Source of the DNA: Marispirochaeta sp.
GTDB lineage: Bacteria; Spirochaetota; Spirochaetia; JC444; Marispirochaetaceae
Length of the DNA: 64,000 nucleotides
Assembly (NCBI RefSeq): GCF_963668165.1
Contig: NZ_OY764209.1
Span: 558,001-622,000 of the forward strand
Reading direction: 5' to 3'
Part shown: piece by piece, positions 43,687 through 52,003 of the stretch
How positions within the stretch are numbered: the first letter of the stretch is position 1
How the letters are laid out: each line of letters starts with the position of its first letter
Notes under the pieces: generated by a model
The model's database searches: none
The model's input: only the letters and a program-made list of their open reading frames with translations
What the model was told of the DNA's origin: nothing
Made by a program: the position numbers and the translations under genes

Positions 43687-45774
43687 TCAGGACGCCGAAT
43701 ACCGCAGCACCCTGGTGGAGTTCAGTACCGCAAGCAGGGCAACTCCCACGTCAGCGACCACAGCCAGACCCATGGAAAGGCTGCCGAACACCCCGAGGAG
43801 CAGGAAGATTCCCTTGAACCCCGCGGCAAAGAGTATGTTCTGCCATACAATGCGGCGGGTACGCCGGGCTATTCCCAAAGCCTCGGGAATACGGGTCAGT
43901 TTATCATCCATAATTACCATGTCCGCTGCCTCAACCGATGCGTCGGAACCAAGGCCTCCCATTGCGATACCCACATCAGCCCGCATAATAACCGGTGCAT
44001 CATTAATACCGTCACCCACAAAGGCAGTGGTACCGCTGGCATTGTGCAGCATTATTCTTTCCAGACGCTCGACTTTTTCCTCCGGTAACAGCCCTGCTTC
44101 AAAGGCATCCAGACCGGTCTCGGCGGCGATCCCGGCAGCCCGGCTCTCGTCGTCTCCGGTAAGCATCATTATATGCCCGATTCCCTGACTGCGCAGGCCC
44201 CTGACGGCCTCCACCGCCTCATCTTTTATGCTGTCCCCAAGGTCGAGGGAACCGGCGTACGCGCCGCCGACTGCCACATGGACCGCTGCACGCCCAAATC
44301 CGGAAGGAACAGGAACACCCTCTCTTGCAAGCAGCCGCCCGGAACCTACCAGGACTTCCTGCCCGCCGACCAGTGCGCTGACACCAAACCCCTTCTCCTC
44401 CCGGTACGCTCCTATTCGCAGGGATTTGTCGGAACCGCCCCGGGCATCTCGAATCGATCGCGCAATCGGATGGTTGGAATGGGACTCCGCGGCGGCCGCA
44501 TAGTTCAAGACCTCCTCACGGCTGAAACCTGCTGCGGGATGAACCTGCCACAGCCGGAACTCCCCCCGTGTAAGGGTACCGGTCTTGTCAAAGACCAGAG
44601 TGGAGAGGTCCTTGAGTCCGTCCAGGACCTCGGCACCTTTTACCAGTATCCGGTGTCTGGAGGCCGCGCCGATCCCGGCAAAGTAGCCCAGAGGAATGGA
44701 GACAACCAGGGCGCAGGGGCAGGAGATAACAAGCACCACCAGGGCCCGGTAAATCCAGGGGCTGAAAGGCCCCCCCGTTATCAGGGGCGGGATTAAAGCT
44801 GCTGCGGCGGCAATAACTACCACCAGTGGTGTGTAGACCCGGGCAAAGCGGGTTATGAATTTTTCCGTGGGAGATTTCCGCCCCGAGGCCTCCTCCACCA
44901 GCGCGAGGACCCGGGCGGCAGAGCTTTCGCCAAAGGGCCGGCTGGTCTTTATGCGCAGGCGCCCGTCGTCATTCACAAAACCGGCGGAAACCTCACTGTC
45001 CGGTTCCACCCTCCGCTGTACGGACTCTCCGGTCAGGGCTGCTGTATCCACAAAGGAAGCTCCCTCCAGAACAATCCCGTCCAGGGGTATGGTTTCTCCC
45101 GGGCGGACTTCAATGACAGACCCGACTTTTACCTTTACAGGATCGATAATTTCTGTTGTATCACCTTTCACCAGCCTGGCAGCGTCGGGCCGAAGCTTCA
45201 TCATATCCCGGATTGACCCGCGGGATTTTGCAACCGCCCTGTCCTGCAAAGCCTCACCGACTGAATAGAACAGCATGACCCCCACCGCTTCATGAATCTC
45301 GCCAATGGCGATAGCTCCCAGGCTGGCAATTGACATTAGAAAGAGTTCGTCAAAAACTCGCCCGTGAAGAATGTTCCGCAGGGCGCCAAAGAGAACATGG
45401 CTGCCTGCAAGCAGATATGCCGGAACAAGCAGGATAAACAGCCCCCATCCTCCGAGCATGCCCTCCAGGCTGCTGGAAAATACCAGTCCCCCGGTAAACA
45501 GAAGGGCCGATAATCCAATCCGTATTGCAGCAAGATTAAACCCTCCGGAACCGGCTTCTTTGTCTCCGGTGCTTTCGTCACGTAAAGCAGCACCGGGTTC
45601 TACCTGGTTCAAGACCTCCCGGGCCTTGTCAACATGGGACGGGTCTATTGATATGGTCCCGCTGGCAAAGTTGAAGACAGCTGTTTCCAGCCCTTCATTC
45701 CTTCGCAGTGCTTTTTCTATAGTGGTCGCGCACATGGCGCAATCCACGCCGTCTACACGATACTGTTTGCTCAT
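43687..45774 (-). CDS. Heavy-metal P-type ATPase (Zn/Cd/Pb class)
   Basis: 695 aa P1B-type ATPase. One N-terminal HMA domain with CAMC (Cys12, Cys15), eight membrane helices, the metal-passage motif SCPCALV in TM6, phosphorylation motif DKTGTLT, hinge VGDGINDAP and the HP site (SHSNHPIA). SCPCAL with a GINDAP-MGGLGSDAS tail suits Zn/Cd/Pb exporters (ZntA/CadA) rather than copper pumps. Its start overlaps the stop of the ArsR-type regulator by 4 bases (ATGA), so the two genes form one metal-resistance unit. Confidence 0.94.
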   Translation of the reverse strand: MSKQYRVDGVDCAMCATTIEKALRRNEGLETAVFNFASGTISIDPSHVDKAREVLNQVEPGAALRDESTGDKEAGSGGFNLAAIRIGLSALLFTGGLVFSSSLEGMLGGWGLFILLVPAYLLAGSHVLFGALRNILHGRVFDELFLMSIASLGAIAIGEIHEAVGVMLFYSVGEALQDRAVAKSRGSIRDMMKLRPDAARLVKGDTTEIIDPVKVKVGSVIEVRPGETIPLDGIVLEGASFVDTAALTGESVQRRVEPDSEVSAGFVNDDGRLRIKTSRPFGESSAARVLALVEEASGRKSPTEKFITRFARVYTPLVVVIAAAAALIPPLITGGPFSPWIYRALVVLVISCPCALVVSIPLGYFAGIGAASRHRILVKGAEVLDGLKDLSTLVFDKTGTLTRGEFRLWQVHPAAGFSREEVLNYAAAAESHSNHPIARSIRDARGGSDKSLRIGAYREEKGFGVSALVGGQEVLVGSGRLLAREGVPVPSGFGRAAVHVAVGGAYAGSLDLGDSIKDEAVEAVRGLRSQGIGHIMMLTGDDESRAAGIAAETGLDAFEAGLLPEEKVERLERIMLHNASGTTAFVGDGINDAPVIMRADVGIAMGGLGSDASVEAADMVIMDDKLTRIPEALGIARRTRRIVWQNILFAAGFKGIFLLLGVFGSLSMGLAVVADVGVALLAVLNSTRVLRYSAS

Positions 45775-46130
45775 GTCTCCTCCAGATAATGTTCCCTGGC
45801 AGTCTGTATCAGGTCCGTTACGTGATCATCATTCAGCCGGTAATACACCTGTTTACCCTCTCTGCGGTAAGAAACCAGGCGCATAACCTTTAAAAGGCGC
45901 AGGTGATGGCTCACCGCAGGCAGGCTCATCTCCATAATCAAGGCCAGGTCGCAGACACAGAGTTCTTTTTGGGAGAGCAGGTAAAGTATCCGGGTACGGG
46001 TCTCATCCGCAAGGGCTTTAAAAAGCTCCGAAAGACCGGCTACATCCAGCAGGGATTCCCGTAAGGTCGCAGCTTCTTCTTCGACAGAGATGCCGTATTC
46101 CGAACATAGATCGTCGTTTTTCTGTTTCAT
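45771..46130 (-). CDS. ArsR/SmtB-family metal sensor, CadC-like
   Basis: 119 aa winged-helix repressor. The metal ligands of CadC are recognisable: Cys58 and Cys60 in ELCVCDLA, an N-terminal Cys (Cys9), and the alpha-5 zinc site with D-x-H, ten residues, then H-x-x-E (DDHVTDLIQTAREHYLEE). DNA-binding helix: MSLPAVSHHLRLLKV. It should release its operator on Cd, Pb or Zn and switch on the ATPase. The operator is a long palindrome just upstream. Strong assignment. Confidence 0.95.
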   Translation of the reverse strand: MKQKNDDLCSEYGISVEEEAATLRESLLDVAGLSELFKALADETRTRILYLLSQKELCVCDLALIMEMSLPAVSHHLRLLKVMRLVSYRREGKQVYYRLNDDHVTDLIQTAREHYLEET

Positions 46131-46145
46131 ATACTGCCTTCACAA

Positions 46146-46187
46146 AACATATTATCAATTAAGCGCTTACTTAATTGATAATATGTT
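46146..46187. promoter_or_regulatory. ArsR/CadC-type operator
   Basis: Perfect 18-bp arms AACATATTATCAATTAAG and CTTAATTGATAATATGTT around CGCTTA, 15 bases upstream of the regulator start. Far longer than the usual 12-2-12 site, so it may bind two dimers. It lies between the divergent CadC-like gene and the small protein gene. Confidence 0.85.
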
Positions 46188-46217
46188 ATCTGGGTTATGT
46201 CAAGAGTTTTTACTATT

Positions 46218-46236
46218 GATCAAGATTCTCATTATC
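46218..46236. promoter_or_regulatory. Fur-like box before the 76-aa protein gene
   Basis: GATCAAGATTCTCATTATC matches the 19-bp Fur consensus (GATAATGATAATCATTATC) at 15 of 19 positions by hand count. It is 33 bases before the start codon. Predicted, not tested. Confidence 0.5.
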
Positions 46237-46269
46237 AATACAATAGGGTAACAGAAAGGGAGGATTATC

Positions 46270-46500
46270 ATGGGAAATGTATGCCGCTGGTATGATCAAA
46301 CTTCAGGTATGAAACGGGCCTACGATACAGGGCTTCTGGATAAATCGTGGATAGATAATTACTGCCTCAACGGAGGAAAAGACTGCGTTCGCAAGCGCCG
46401 CTTTGAGACGGAAGGCTATGTCTCACCGGATTACGTGCTTCCCGACGGCAGGGTGGATGCATTGTTAAAGGAAAAATCTTCCCACACTGGACATCTATAG
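46270..46500 (+). CDS. Small hypothetical protein with three cysteines
   Basis: 76 aa, not recognised. It has Cys5, Cys32 and Cys39 (YCLNGGKDC), many basic and aromatic residues, a PDYVLPDGR segment near the end, and no signal peptide or helix long enough for a membrane. A strong ribosome site (GGGAGG) precedes the ATG. The Fur-like box in front and the iron/heme genes downstream suggest an iron-related role; the Cys could bind metal. No function is assigned. Confidence 0.65.
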   Translation: MGNVCRWYDQTSGMKRAYDTGLLDKSWIDNYCLNGGKDCVRKRRFETEGYVSPDYVLPDGRVDALLKEKSSHTGHL

Positions 46501-46504
46501 AATC

Positions 46505-46540
46505 AAAGAGGTCTCCATACACCAATCACCTCTTTATTGA
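46505..46540 (+). terminator. Weak terminator-like hairpin after the small gene
   Basis: Arms AAAGAGGT and ACCTCTTT with a 15-nt loop, directly followed by ATT. It has few T and a low-GC stem, so its strength is doubtful. Confidence 0.4.
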
Positions 46541-46627
46541 GACACACTTCTTTTGAATAACCTCATCTGCACAAGATTCGACCATCACGAGTAATACTCT
46601 ACCCTGATTCACAAATATAGCCTTGAC

Positions 46628-46685
46628 TATAATAGATAGACGTGCGAGTATCTGCATGCAATACGCTTGTTAATATGTATTAACT
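46628..46685 (+). promoter_or_regulatory. Promoter-like and palindromic elements before the TonB receptor
   Basis: A perfect TATAAT (46628-46633) without a clear -35 box, and a palindrome TGTTAA-TATGTA-TTAACT (46668-46685). The same TGTTAA-N6-TTAAC arrangement stands before the ferric-iron ABC genes at 51966-51983. Confidence 0.45.
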
Positions 46686-46712
46686 TTTGATCCTGTAACA
46701 AGGAGTCTCAGA

Positions 46713-48737
46713 ATGAGCTTCGTAAACACAATGTTGCACATCTATAGTATTCATCCAGTTTTTAAAACTGTTTACTGCTGCCTGCTTCTCTGTCTTGCGT
46801 ACATTTGCATGGCACAGGAACAGGAGAATTTTAAAGATAGTCATATTCCGGATGCCAAGGAAGTCCTCGAACTTGAGGAAATATCCGTTACCGGTCTGCG
46901 GGTGGAAAAACGCCTCAAAGACACTCCTGTAATAACTGAAGTAATAGACGCCAAGGAAATAGCCGAATCGGGATCCTCTGATCTGGCAGGAGTCCTGGCT
47001 GATTACGGCATTATGTACACCCAAAACGATATGGGCGACTACATCAGTCTCCAGGGACTTGGAGAAGGGCGGGTACTCTTTCTTATCGACGGCCGCCGTG
47101 TTCCTGGTCGTGTATCAAACCGCCTGAAGGGCGGGACCATCCCCCTGGGGGATATTGAACGGATAGAGATAGTTCGGGGGGCCCAGTCCGCCCTCTACGG
47201 TTCCGACGGTATGGGCGGAGTAATCAACATTATAACAAAACCCTCATCGGATAATTTTTCTTTCACAGCCAGAGTCACCAATTCCATGATTCCCGCGTAC
47301 AACTCGGACGAAAGCACCGAAAGCCAGGACAGCCTGAAGGACTCCCAGCCCTTCCTTGAACAGGATATCCGGACACACATGACCTTCGGGCTGGGAAAGA
47401 CCTCCAATAAACTCAGCATAGAAGGTTCCCGGGGGGAGCGATACATGAATGATACCGGCAGCGCATCGATACTGCCGGAACTGTGGAGGGGAAAAGTCAG
47501 CGGCGAGTCCTCGTTCTTGATCGGAGACCGTGGAGAAATGGCTGTCGGCGGAAGTGTTATGCGGATGGAAGACGAAGATCAGACCAGTTCGCAGGGCAGC
47601 CTGCTGAAGGAGTATACCGAACGCTACGAAGCATATGCGGAATACGACTGGCTTCTCTCGGACAGAGTATCCATGAAAACGAGGATATATGACCATTTCT
47701 ATGAGCGGGAACGTCGGGCATACTCCGGACTCACCGATATCTGGGATGATCCGGAATACGAGAACGAGAACCTTCTCTCCGCCGACGGCTACGCGACCAT
47801 TGACCTTGGAGAAAACCTGCTTCTGGTAACCGGCGCGGAACTCTCCATGAACACCATGTACCGTGAATGGCTCACCCTGGAAGATGCCGACAAGGACATT
47901 TCCCGGGTACGAGGGGCGCTGACGGTTCAGGCTGAATGGTTCCGTGAGGACCTGTACTCCCTGGTCGCGGGGCTGAGAGGCGAAGGAGATTCAGAGTACG
48001 GCCTTATGGCAGCCCCCAGACTGGCAGGAATGTACTATCTGACCCCGGAACTGCGGCTTCTTACCGGTGCGGGGCTCGGCTACCGGGCACCGGACTTCAA
48101 CGAGCTGTATGTATACCGCAATGTCGGGGCCATGCCGGTGCTTATAAGCGGAAATCCAGACCTGAAACCCGAGTACAGTCTGGGGGGAAACGCAGGTGTG
48201 GAGTACACAGGAGATAAGTTCCTTATTCAGGGAAATGTATATTACACCGAGCTTTTTCAGGAAATCGTGTACGACCAGACCGGAGAGATCGACACCGGCA
48301 GTGGAAAAGAGATTTACCGGACCGAAAACCTGGACCGCAGCATGCGGGCCGGAATCGACATGGAAGGAAAAATCAAGCTCCCCGGCGGCACCTTTATTTC
48401 AGCAGGTTACGGCTACCTGTTCGCCTTTAACCGTACGGCGTCGGAGGAACTGCGTGAGGAGCCGGCCCATACCGCCAGAATGAAAACAGGCATCGACGTC
48501 GAAGAGAAGGGCATTCATCTAAGTCTTTCCGGAAACTACATGTCCGAGCTGGACCCGGATGAAACAAATGATGACTATCAAGAAGCCCGCTACCAGATAG
48601 ACCTCTATGGATCCTGGGATTTTCGGGAAAACTATATGGCATTCCTCTCCGTTGAGAATATTACAGGATATATAAACGAGTCCCTGGGACCTTTTTACGG
48701 GCAGAAATTAACTCTGGGTTTGGAAACGTCGTTCTGA
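46713..48737 (+). CDS. TonB-dependent outer-membrane receptor
   Basis: 674 aa. A signal peptide (ends CMAQ), a TonB-box-like region (LEEISVTG), the plug (VITEVIDAKEIAESGSSDLAGVLADYG ... IDGRRVPGR ... IEIVRGAQSALYGSDGMGGVINIITK) and a 22-strand barrel ending in an aromatic residue (LTLGLETSF). The barrel has YRAP and GNPDLKPE, the FRAP/NPNL-like motifs shared by heme and some siderophore receptors, but I do not see the conserved His between them. With HmuY-like lipoprotein, ExbBD and TonB next to it, heme or another iron chelate is the likely cargo. Ribosome site AAGGAG upstream. Confidence 0.9.
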   Translation: MSFVNTMLHIYSIHPVFKTVYCCLLLCLAYICMAQEQENFKDSHIPDAKEVLELEEISVTGLRVEKRLKDTPVITEVIDAKEIAESGSSDLAGVLADYGIMYTQNDMGDYISLQGLGEGRVLFLIDGRRVPGRVSNRLKGGTIPLGDIERIEIVRGAQSALYGSDGMGGVINIITKPSSDNFSFTARVTNSMIPAYNSDESTESQDSLKDSQPFLEQDIRTHMTFGLGKTSNKLSIEGSRGERYMNDTGSASILPELWRGKVSGESSFLIGDRGEMAVGGSVMRMEDEDQTSSQGSLLKEYTERYEAYAEYDWLLSDRVSMKTRIYDHFYERERRAYSGLTDIWDDPEYENENLLSADGYATIDLGENLLLVTGAELSMNTMYREWLTLEDADKDISRVRGALTVQAEWFREDLYSLVAGLRGEGDSEYGLMAAPRLAGMYYLTPELRLLTGAGLGYRAPDFNELYVYRNVGAMPVLISGNPDLKPEYSLGGNAGVEYTGDKFLIQGNVYYTELFQEIVYDQTGEIDTGSGKEIYRTENLDRSMRAGIDMEGKIKLPGGTFISAGYGYLFAFNRTASEELREEPAHTARMKTGIDVEEKGIHLSLSGNYMSELDPDETNDDYQEARYQIDLYGSWDFRENYMAFLSVENITGYINESLGPFYGQKLTLGLETSF

Positions 48738-48777
48738 CGTTTAGAAAGTATTACACAATAACCATAGGAGGATAGTT

Positions 48778-49503
48778 ATGGTTGATGTTATTCTGCGAAG
48801 AGGTGCCGTACTTGCTGCGGTCTCTCTGATTCTTCTTCTCACCTTCAGCTGCGAAGGCAGCAGCGCCGGCTCGGATAGTTCCGGTAGCGGGGCATCCACT
48901 CTGGTCATCAGCGCCGCTGATGGCGATCCTGCGTATGTCAGTCTCTCCAGCGGAACGGTACTTGCCGACGCAGTCGCAGACACGACAGACTGGGACCTGA
49001 AGTTTACCTACGACAGGACCATCCACACCAACAGCGGATACACCGCCTCGGCATCCGGTGATAACAGCAGCGGATGCGGCGGCGTCTATTATGCAGGAAG
49101 CGCGTCATCGGCAGACGGGGTAAGTTCCGCTACCCTTGAAGCAGCAAAAACCGTCTTTGACGGAGGCGAAAGCGATTGGCCGACCAATAAACATTTCGAG
49201 GAGTACCACTACTTTACTCCGACTGCCCAGATGGGAACCTGGGAAGGGGCGTTGAATATAATGACCTATCATGGGTATGCGACTGGCAGTGGAACCGATA
49301 CCGACCCCTGGGTTACATACGAGTACAACGCCGACGGGTTCTACACCAGCGCAGCCATGGGAGAATACATTATGACCAACAATGTCTACATCATACGCCA
49401 TGGAGACGGGAGTAAACACACTGCAGTACAGGTCACCGCCATGGAGACCAGCGACAACGACAGCGACAGAGTGTATCAGATCAAGTACCACACCCTGGAT
49501 TAG
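48778..49503 (+). CDS. HmuY-family heme-binding lipoprotein
   Basis: 241 aa. Signal peptide with a lipobox ending at Cys25 (LLTFSC) and a Ser/Gly-rich linker. The body follows the HmuY pattern: DWDLKFTYDRTIHTNSGYT near the N-terminus and YIIRHGDGSKHTAVQVTAME-...-RVYQIKYHTLD at the C-terminus. HmuY is the surface hemophore of Porphyromonas and relatives that hands heme to a TonB receptor. Candidate heme ligands are the several His (EEYHYF, TYHGY, RHGDGSKH), but I cannot say which pair is used. It follows the receptor by 40 bases. Confidence 0.82.
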   Translation: MVDVILRRGAVLAAVSLILLLTFSCEGSSAGSDSSGSGASTLVISAADGDPAYVSLSSGTVLADAVADTTDWDLKFTYDRTIHTNSGYTASASGDNSSGCGGVYYAGSASSADGVSSATLEAAKTVFDGGESDWPTNKHFEEYHYFTPTAQMGTWEGALNIMTYHGYATGSGTDTDPWVTYEYNADGFYTSAAMGEYIMTNNVYIIRHGDGSKHTAVQVTAMETSDNDSDRVYQIKYHTLD

Positions 49504-49521
49504 TACGCTGGAGGATTGAGT

Positions 49522-50172
49522 ATGAACTGGTTTGTTCAGGGCGGTTGGCCGATGTATCCCATTCTCATTTGCTCGGTTGCCGCTCTGGCGGCCATTATTG
49601 AACGGACCGTCGTGTTTCTATTAACAATGGAAAATCCCCGCCGGGTACTGAAGGAGTCTGAACAGGGAGATCCACTGCGAAGAAGAGGCCTCTGTTCCGC
49701 AGTGGCTGCAGCATACGCCGCAGCCCCCCGGGAAGAAGAAGCCCGGGTCTTTGAAGAATCCGTATACCAGGCGGGAAAACAGGTAATACGGTCCTTCTCT
49801 TCCAGAATCGCTATGCTCGCGGTTATAGCGCACCTTACCCCGCTGATGGGCCTGTTCGGTACGGTGCTGGGAATGATCGGCGTCTTTCAGGGATTGCAGG
49901 ACGGTCAGGGGCGTGCGGAGATCAGCGCTCTGGCGGGGGGAATCTGGGTAGCCCTTCTTACTACCGCGTTCGGTCTCGCGGTGGCCATACCTGCCTTCGC
50001 GGCGCACCACATTTTCGAAGCCATAATCAGGCGCCGGACCGAAACAATGGAAGCACTGCTGCCGGAATTAAACCGAATCTTCAATCGCAGTGTAGCCATT
50101 GAAGCAGGCGGCAACACCGAAGAAGAGTCACGACACGATAAGGAACTCCATGAAGACGTTTATTCCGCCTGA
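49522..50172 (+). CDS. ExbB/TolQ-type proton channel subunit
   Basis: About 216 aa with three membrane helices in the MotA/TolQ/ExbB pattern: helix 1 near the start, the long pair in the second half (AVIAHLTPLMGLFGTVLGMIGVFQGL ... LAGGIWVALLTTAFGLAVAIPAFAAHHIFEA). It forms the ion channel that powers TonB. ATG 49522 has GGAGG upstream and is preferred to the TTG at 49516. It overlaps exbD by 23 bases. Confidence 0.92.
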   Translation: MNWFVQGGWPMYPILICSVAALAAIIERTVVFLLTMENPRRVLKESEQGDPLRRRGLCSAVAAAYAAAPREEEARVFEESVYQAGKQVIRSFSSRIAMLAVIAHLTPLMGLFGTVLGMIGVFQGLQDGQGRAEISALAGGIWVALLTTAFGLAVAIPAFAAHHIFEAIIRRRTETMEALLPELNRIFNRSVAIEAGGNTEEESRHDKELHEDVYSA

Positions 50173-50563
50173 TCCGCCGAGGCACGGAATTGAAATTACC
50201 CCCCTGATTGACGTTGTCTTTATCCTGCTGCTCTTCTTTGTGCTCACCTCGAGTTTCGCGGACCCCGCACTGCGGACGGACCTCCCGGAATCAGACACGG
50301 ACTCACATCCGAAAGTTTCGGATATCAATATAGCCCTGACTGCGGACGGAGCGATACGGACCAACGGAAGTCCCGGGTCTCTGGAGGACATCGACAACAT
50401 GATCCTGATTCATATCAATGTTTCAGGGGAGACACCGGCCGTGACGCTTCAGGCTGACCAGAACGTACCCTACCGGCATGTTTTCACGATTATTGATCTG
50501 CTGAAGTCACGGGCTATCAGCGAACTGCAACTGGCCTACAGTCCGGGACCATCGGATAATTAA
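50150..50563 (+). CDS. ExbD/TolR-type biopolymer transport protein
   Basis: About 137 aa. A single N-terminal helix carries the catalytic Asp (TPLIDVVFILLLFFVLTSSF), followed by a periplasmic domain ending in the ADQNVPYRHVFTIIDLLKS motif. Pairs with ExbB to move protons. The start lies inside the exbB reading frame, a common arrangement. Confidence 0.92.
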   Translation: MKTFIPPDPPRHGIEITPLIDVVFILLLFFVLTSSFADPALRTDLPESDTDSHPKVSDINIALTADGAIRTNGSPGSLEDIDNMILIHINVSGETPAVTLQADQNVPYRHVFTIIDLLKSRAISELQLAYSPGPSDN

Positions 50564-50572
50564 GTCCGGACA

Positions 50573-51202
50573 ATGAAAAACGGACCCATTCCTGCAGCGT
50601 TCGTTCTCTCCATACTGATTCATAGCCTGCTGGTCTTCGGCTATTATCCTGATCTGAAGGTCCGTCCGGCACCGGAAGAGAAAACAGTGAGCATTCAACT
50701 GGCTGACGTCAGATCCCCTGCTCCTCCCGCAGAGGAGAAACAGGATACCCCGGCCGTTCCATCCTCGCCGCTACCATCACAAACACCGACAGAACCGGAA
50801 CCTGCCCCTGAACCTGATCCCCCGGCCGCCTCCCCCGCCACCCCGACATCTTTGTCGAAGGAAACGACAGTCTCTGCGCCTGAAACCTCCGACACGGCTC
50901 CGGATCCCGCAACCCGGGAAGCCTGGGCCGTTCTTGTTCGACAACAAATACACGCCAACAGAAAATACCCTCTGGCCGCACGGCGCAGGGAGGAAGAAGG
51001 AATCGTCGTTGTCAGTTTCTCCCTGGACAGAAAAGGAAGTATTGTTTCAGGACCCGCGATAGAAAAACCCTGCAGGTCCCCGCGTTTAAACCGGGCGGCC
51101 CTGCAAGCGGTCCGCGAAGGCGCCCCTTATCCAGAGCACCCCGCCGGAGCGGGTCCGGAATCTGCTTTCTTCTCAGTACCGATCCATTTTTCGCTGGACT
51201 GA
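50573..51202 (+). CDS. tonB: TonB energy-transducing protein
   Basis: 209 aa. Short cytoplasmic tip, one membrane helix (about residues 7-24), a Pro/Glu-rich spacer (about 38-110, PAPPAEEKQ ... EPEPAPEPDPPA) that spans the periplasm, and the C-terminal TonB domain (YPLAARRREEEGIVVVSFSLDRKGSIVSGPAIEKPCRSPRLNRAALQAVR). It conveys energy from ExbBD to the receptor. It ends convergently with a methyltransferase gene, overlapping by 76 bases. Confidence 0.93.
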   Translation: MKNGPIPAAFVLSILIHSLLVFGYYPDLKVRPAPEEKTVSIQLADVRSPAPPAEEKQDTPAVPSSPLPSQTPTEPEPAPEPDPPAASPATPTSLSKETTVSAPETSDTAPDPATREAWAVLVRQQIHANRKYPLAARRREEEGIVVVSFSLDRKGSIVSGPAIEKPCRSPRLNRAALQAVREGAPYPEHPAGAGPESAFFSVPIHFSLD

Positions 51203-51819
51203 ACAATCATGACCAGAGAAAGAGGGAACAGCCCTTTCAGATACCTGACCTTTTCGGGAATAAAACCCAGAGCCGCAAGAAAATCGAGGTATCCCTGAAG
51301 CGACCAGCGGTTCCTTACCTGGAATCCCGCCAGGGAGGCGATGCGGGAAACACCGCGACTTACCAGAGTTTCACCATGACAATAGGTAGGCAGCAGCAGT
51401 ATCCCTCCCGGTTTGAGAAATCCGGCAAGATGAATGAGTGCGTCCCCTGGATTATCCAGAAGATGCAGCACATTTGCGGCAACGACGGCATCAAAGATGT
51501 TCTTCTCAAAGGGCAGGTCATGAATATCCATACAATCAAATCTGCAATTATCCGCGCCTGCTTCACGGGCCTTCCGGTTTGCAAGTTCAACCATAACCGG
51601 TGAGATATCACAGCCTTGCACTTCTTTTACCTTTTCTGCAAGCCTCAAGGCCAATATGCCGGTACCTGAGGGGACGTCCAGAACCCTGCTTTCATTGTTG
51701 ACACAGGGCCCGATCATATCAAGCATGGCAGCGTATATCGGCAAATCCCTCCTGACAATGCGATCGTAATTCGGTGCGACCTTATTCCAGTAAGCAACAG
51801 TCCTGTTCTTCCGCATCAT
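51127..51819 (-). CDS. Class I SAM-dependent methyltransferase, UbiE-like
   Basis: 230 aa. SAM motif I is VLDVPSGTGILALRLAEK (about residues 46-63), acidic GCDISPVMVELANRKA, motif in DAVVAANVLHLLDNPGDAL. The substrate is unknown. It is transcribed against the TonB and iron ABC genes, with its 3' end overlapping the tonB end, so it is not in their operon. The last ~25 residues are antisense to tonB and not needed for the fold. Confidence 0.8.
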   Translation of the reverse strand: MMRKNRTVAYWNKVAPNYDRIVRRDLPIYAAMLDMIGPCVNNESRVLDVPSGTGILALRLAEKVKEVQGCDISPVMVELANRKAREAGADNCRFDCMDIHDLPFEKNIFDAVVAANVLHLLDNPGDALIHLAGFLKPGGILLLPTYCHGETLVSRGVSRIASLAGFQVRNRWSLQGYLDFLAALGFIPEKVRYLKGLFPLSLVMIVQSSEKWIGTEKKADSGPAPAGCSG

Positions 51820-51916
51820 TACTCCCCCACCCCGCTTGGCACAATAGAAAGTTCATGCAGCTTTATTTAGCTTTCCGTACCCGATGTATTATAGTTCAAA
51901 CTTCAATATTTTAGTA

Positions 51917-51983
51917 TTGACAATAATTGTTAGTATCATTGACCAAAATCTATATTCAGGATATATGTTAACGCTTATTAACA
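51917..51983 (+). promoter_or_regulatory. Regulatory region of the ferric-iron ABC operon
   Basis: Three features in a row. A 7-1-7 inverted repeat TGACAAT-A-ATTGTTA (51918-51932), matching 13 of 19 Fur-box positions when aligned at 51919-51937. A promoter candidate TTGACC (51939-51944), 17-base spacer, TATATG (51962-51967). A palindrome TGTTAA-CGCTTA-TTAACA (51966-51983). Iron control through Fur is plausible. Confidence 0.5.
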
Positions 51984-52003
51984 CAATCCCTCTGGAGTTA
52001 TAC

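Noticed and set aside
46713..48737. Calling the TonB receptor a proven heme receptor
   Set aside because: YRAP and NPDL motifs are present but the His between them is not seen, and similar motifs occur in other receptors. Cargo left open.
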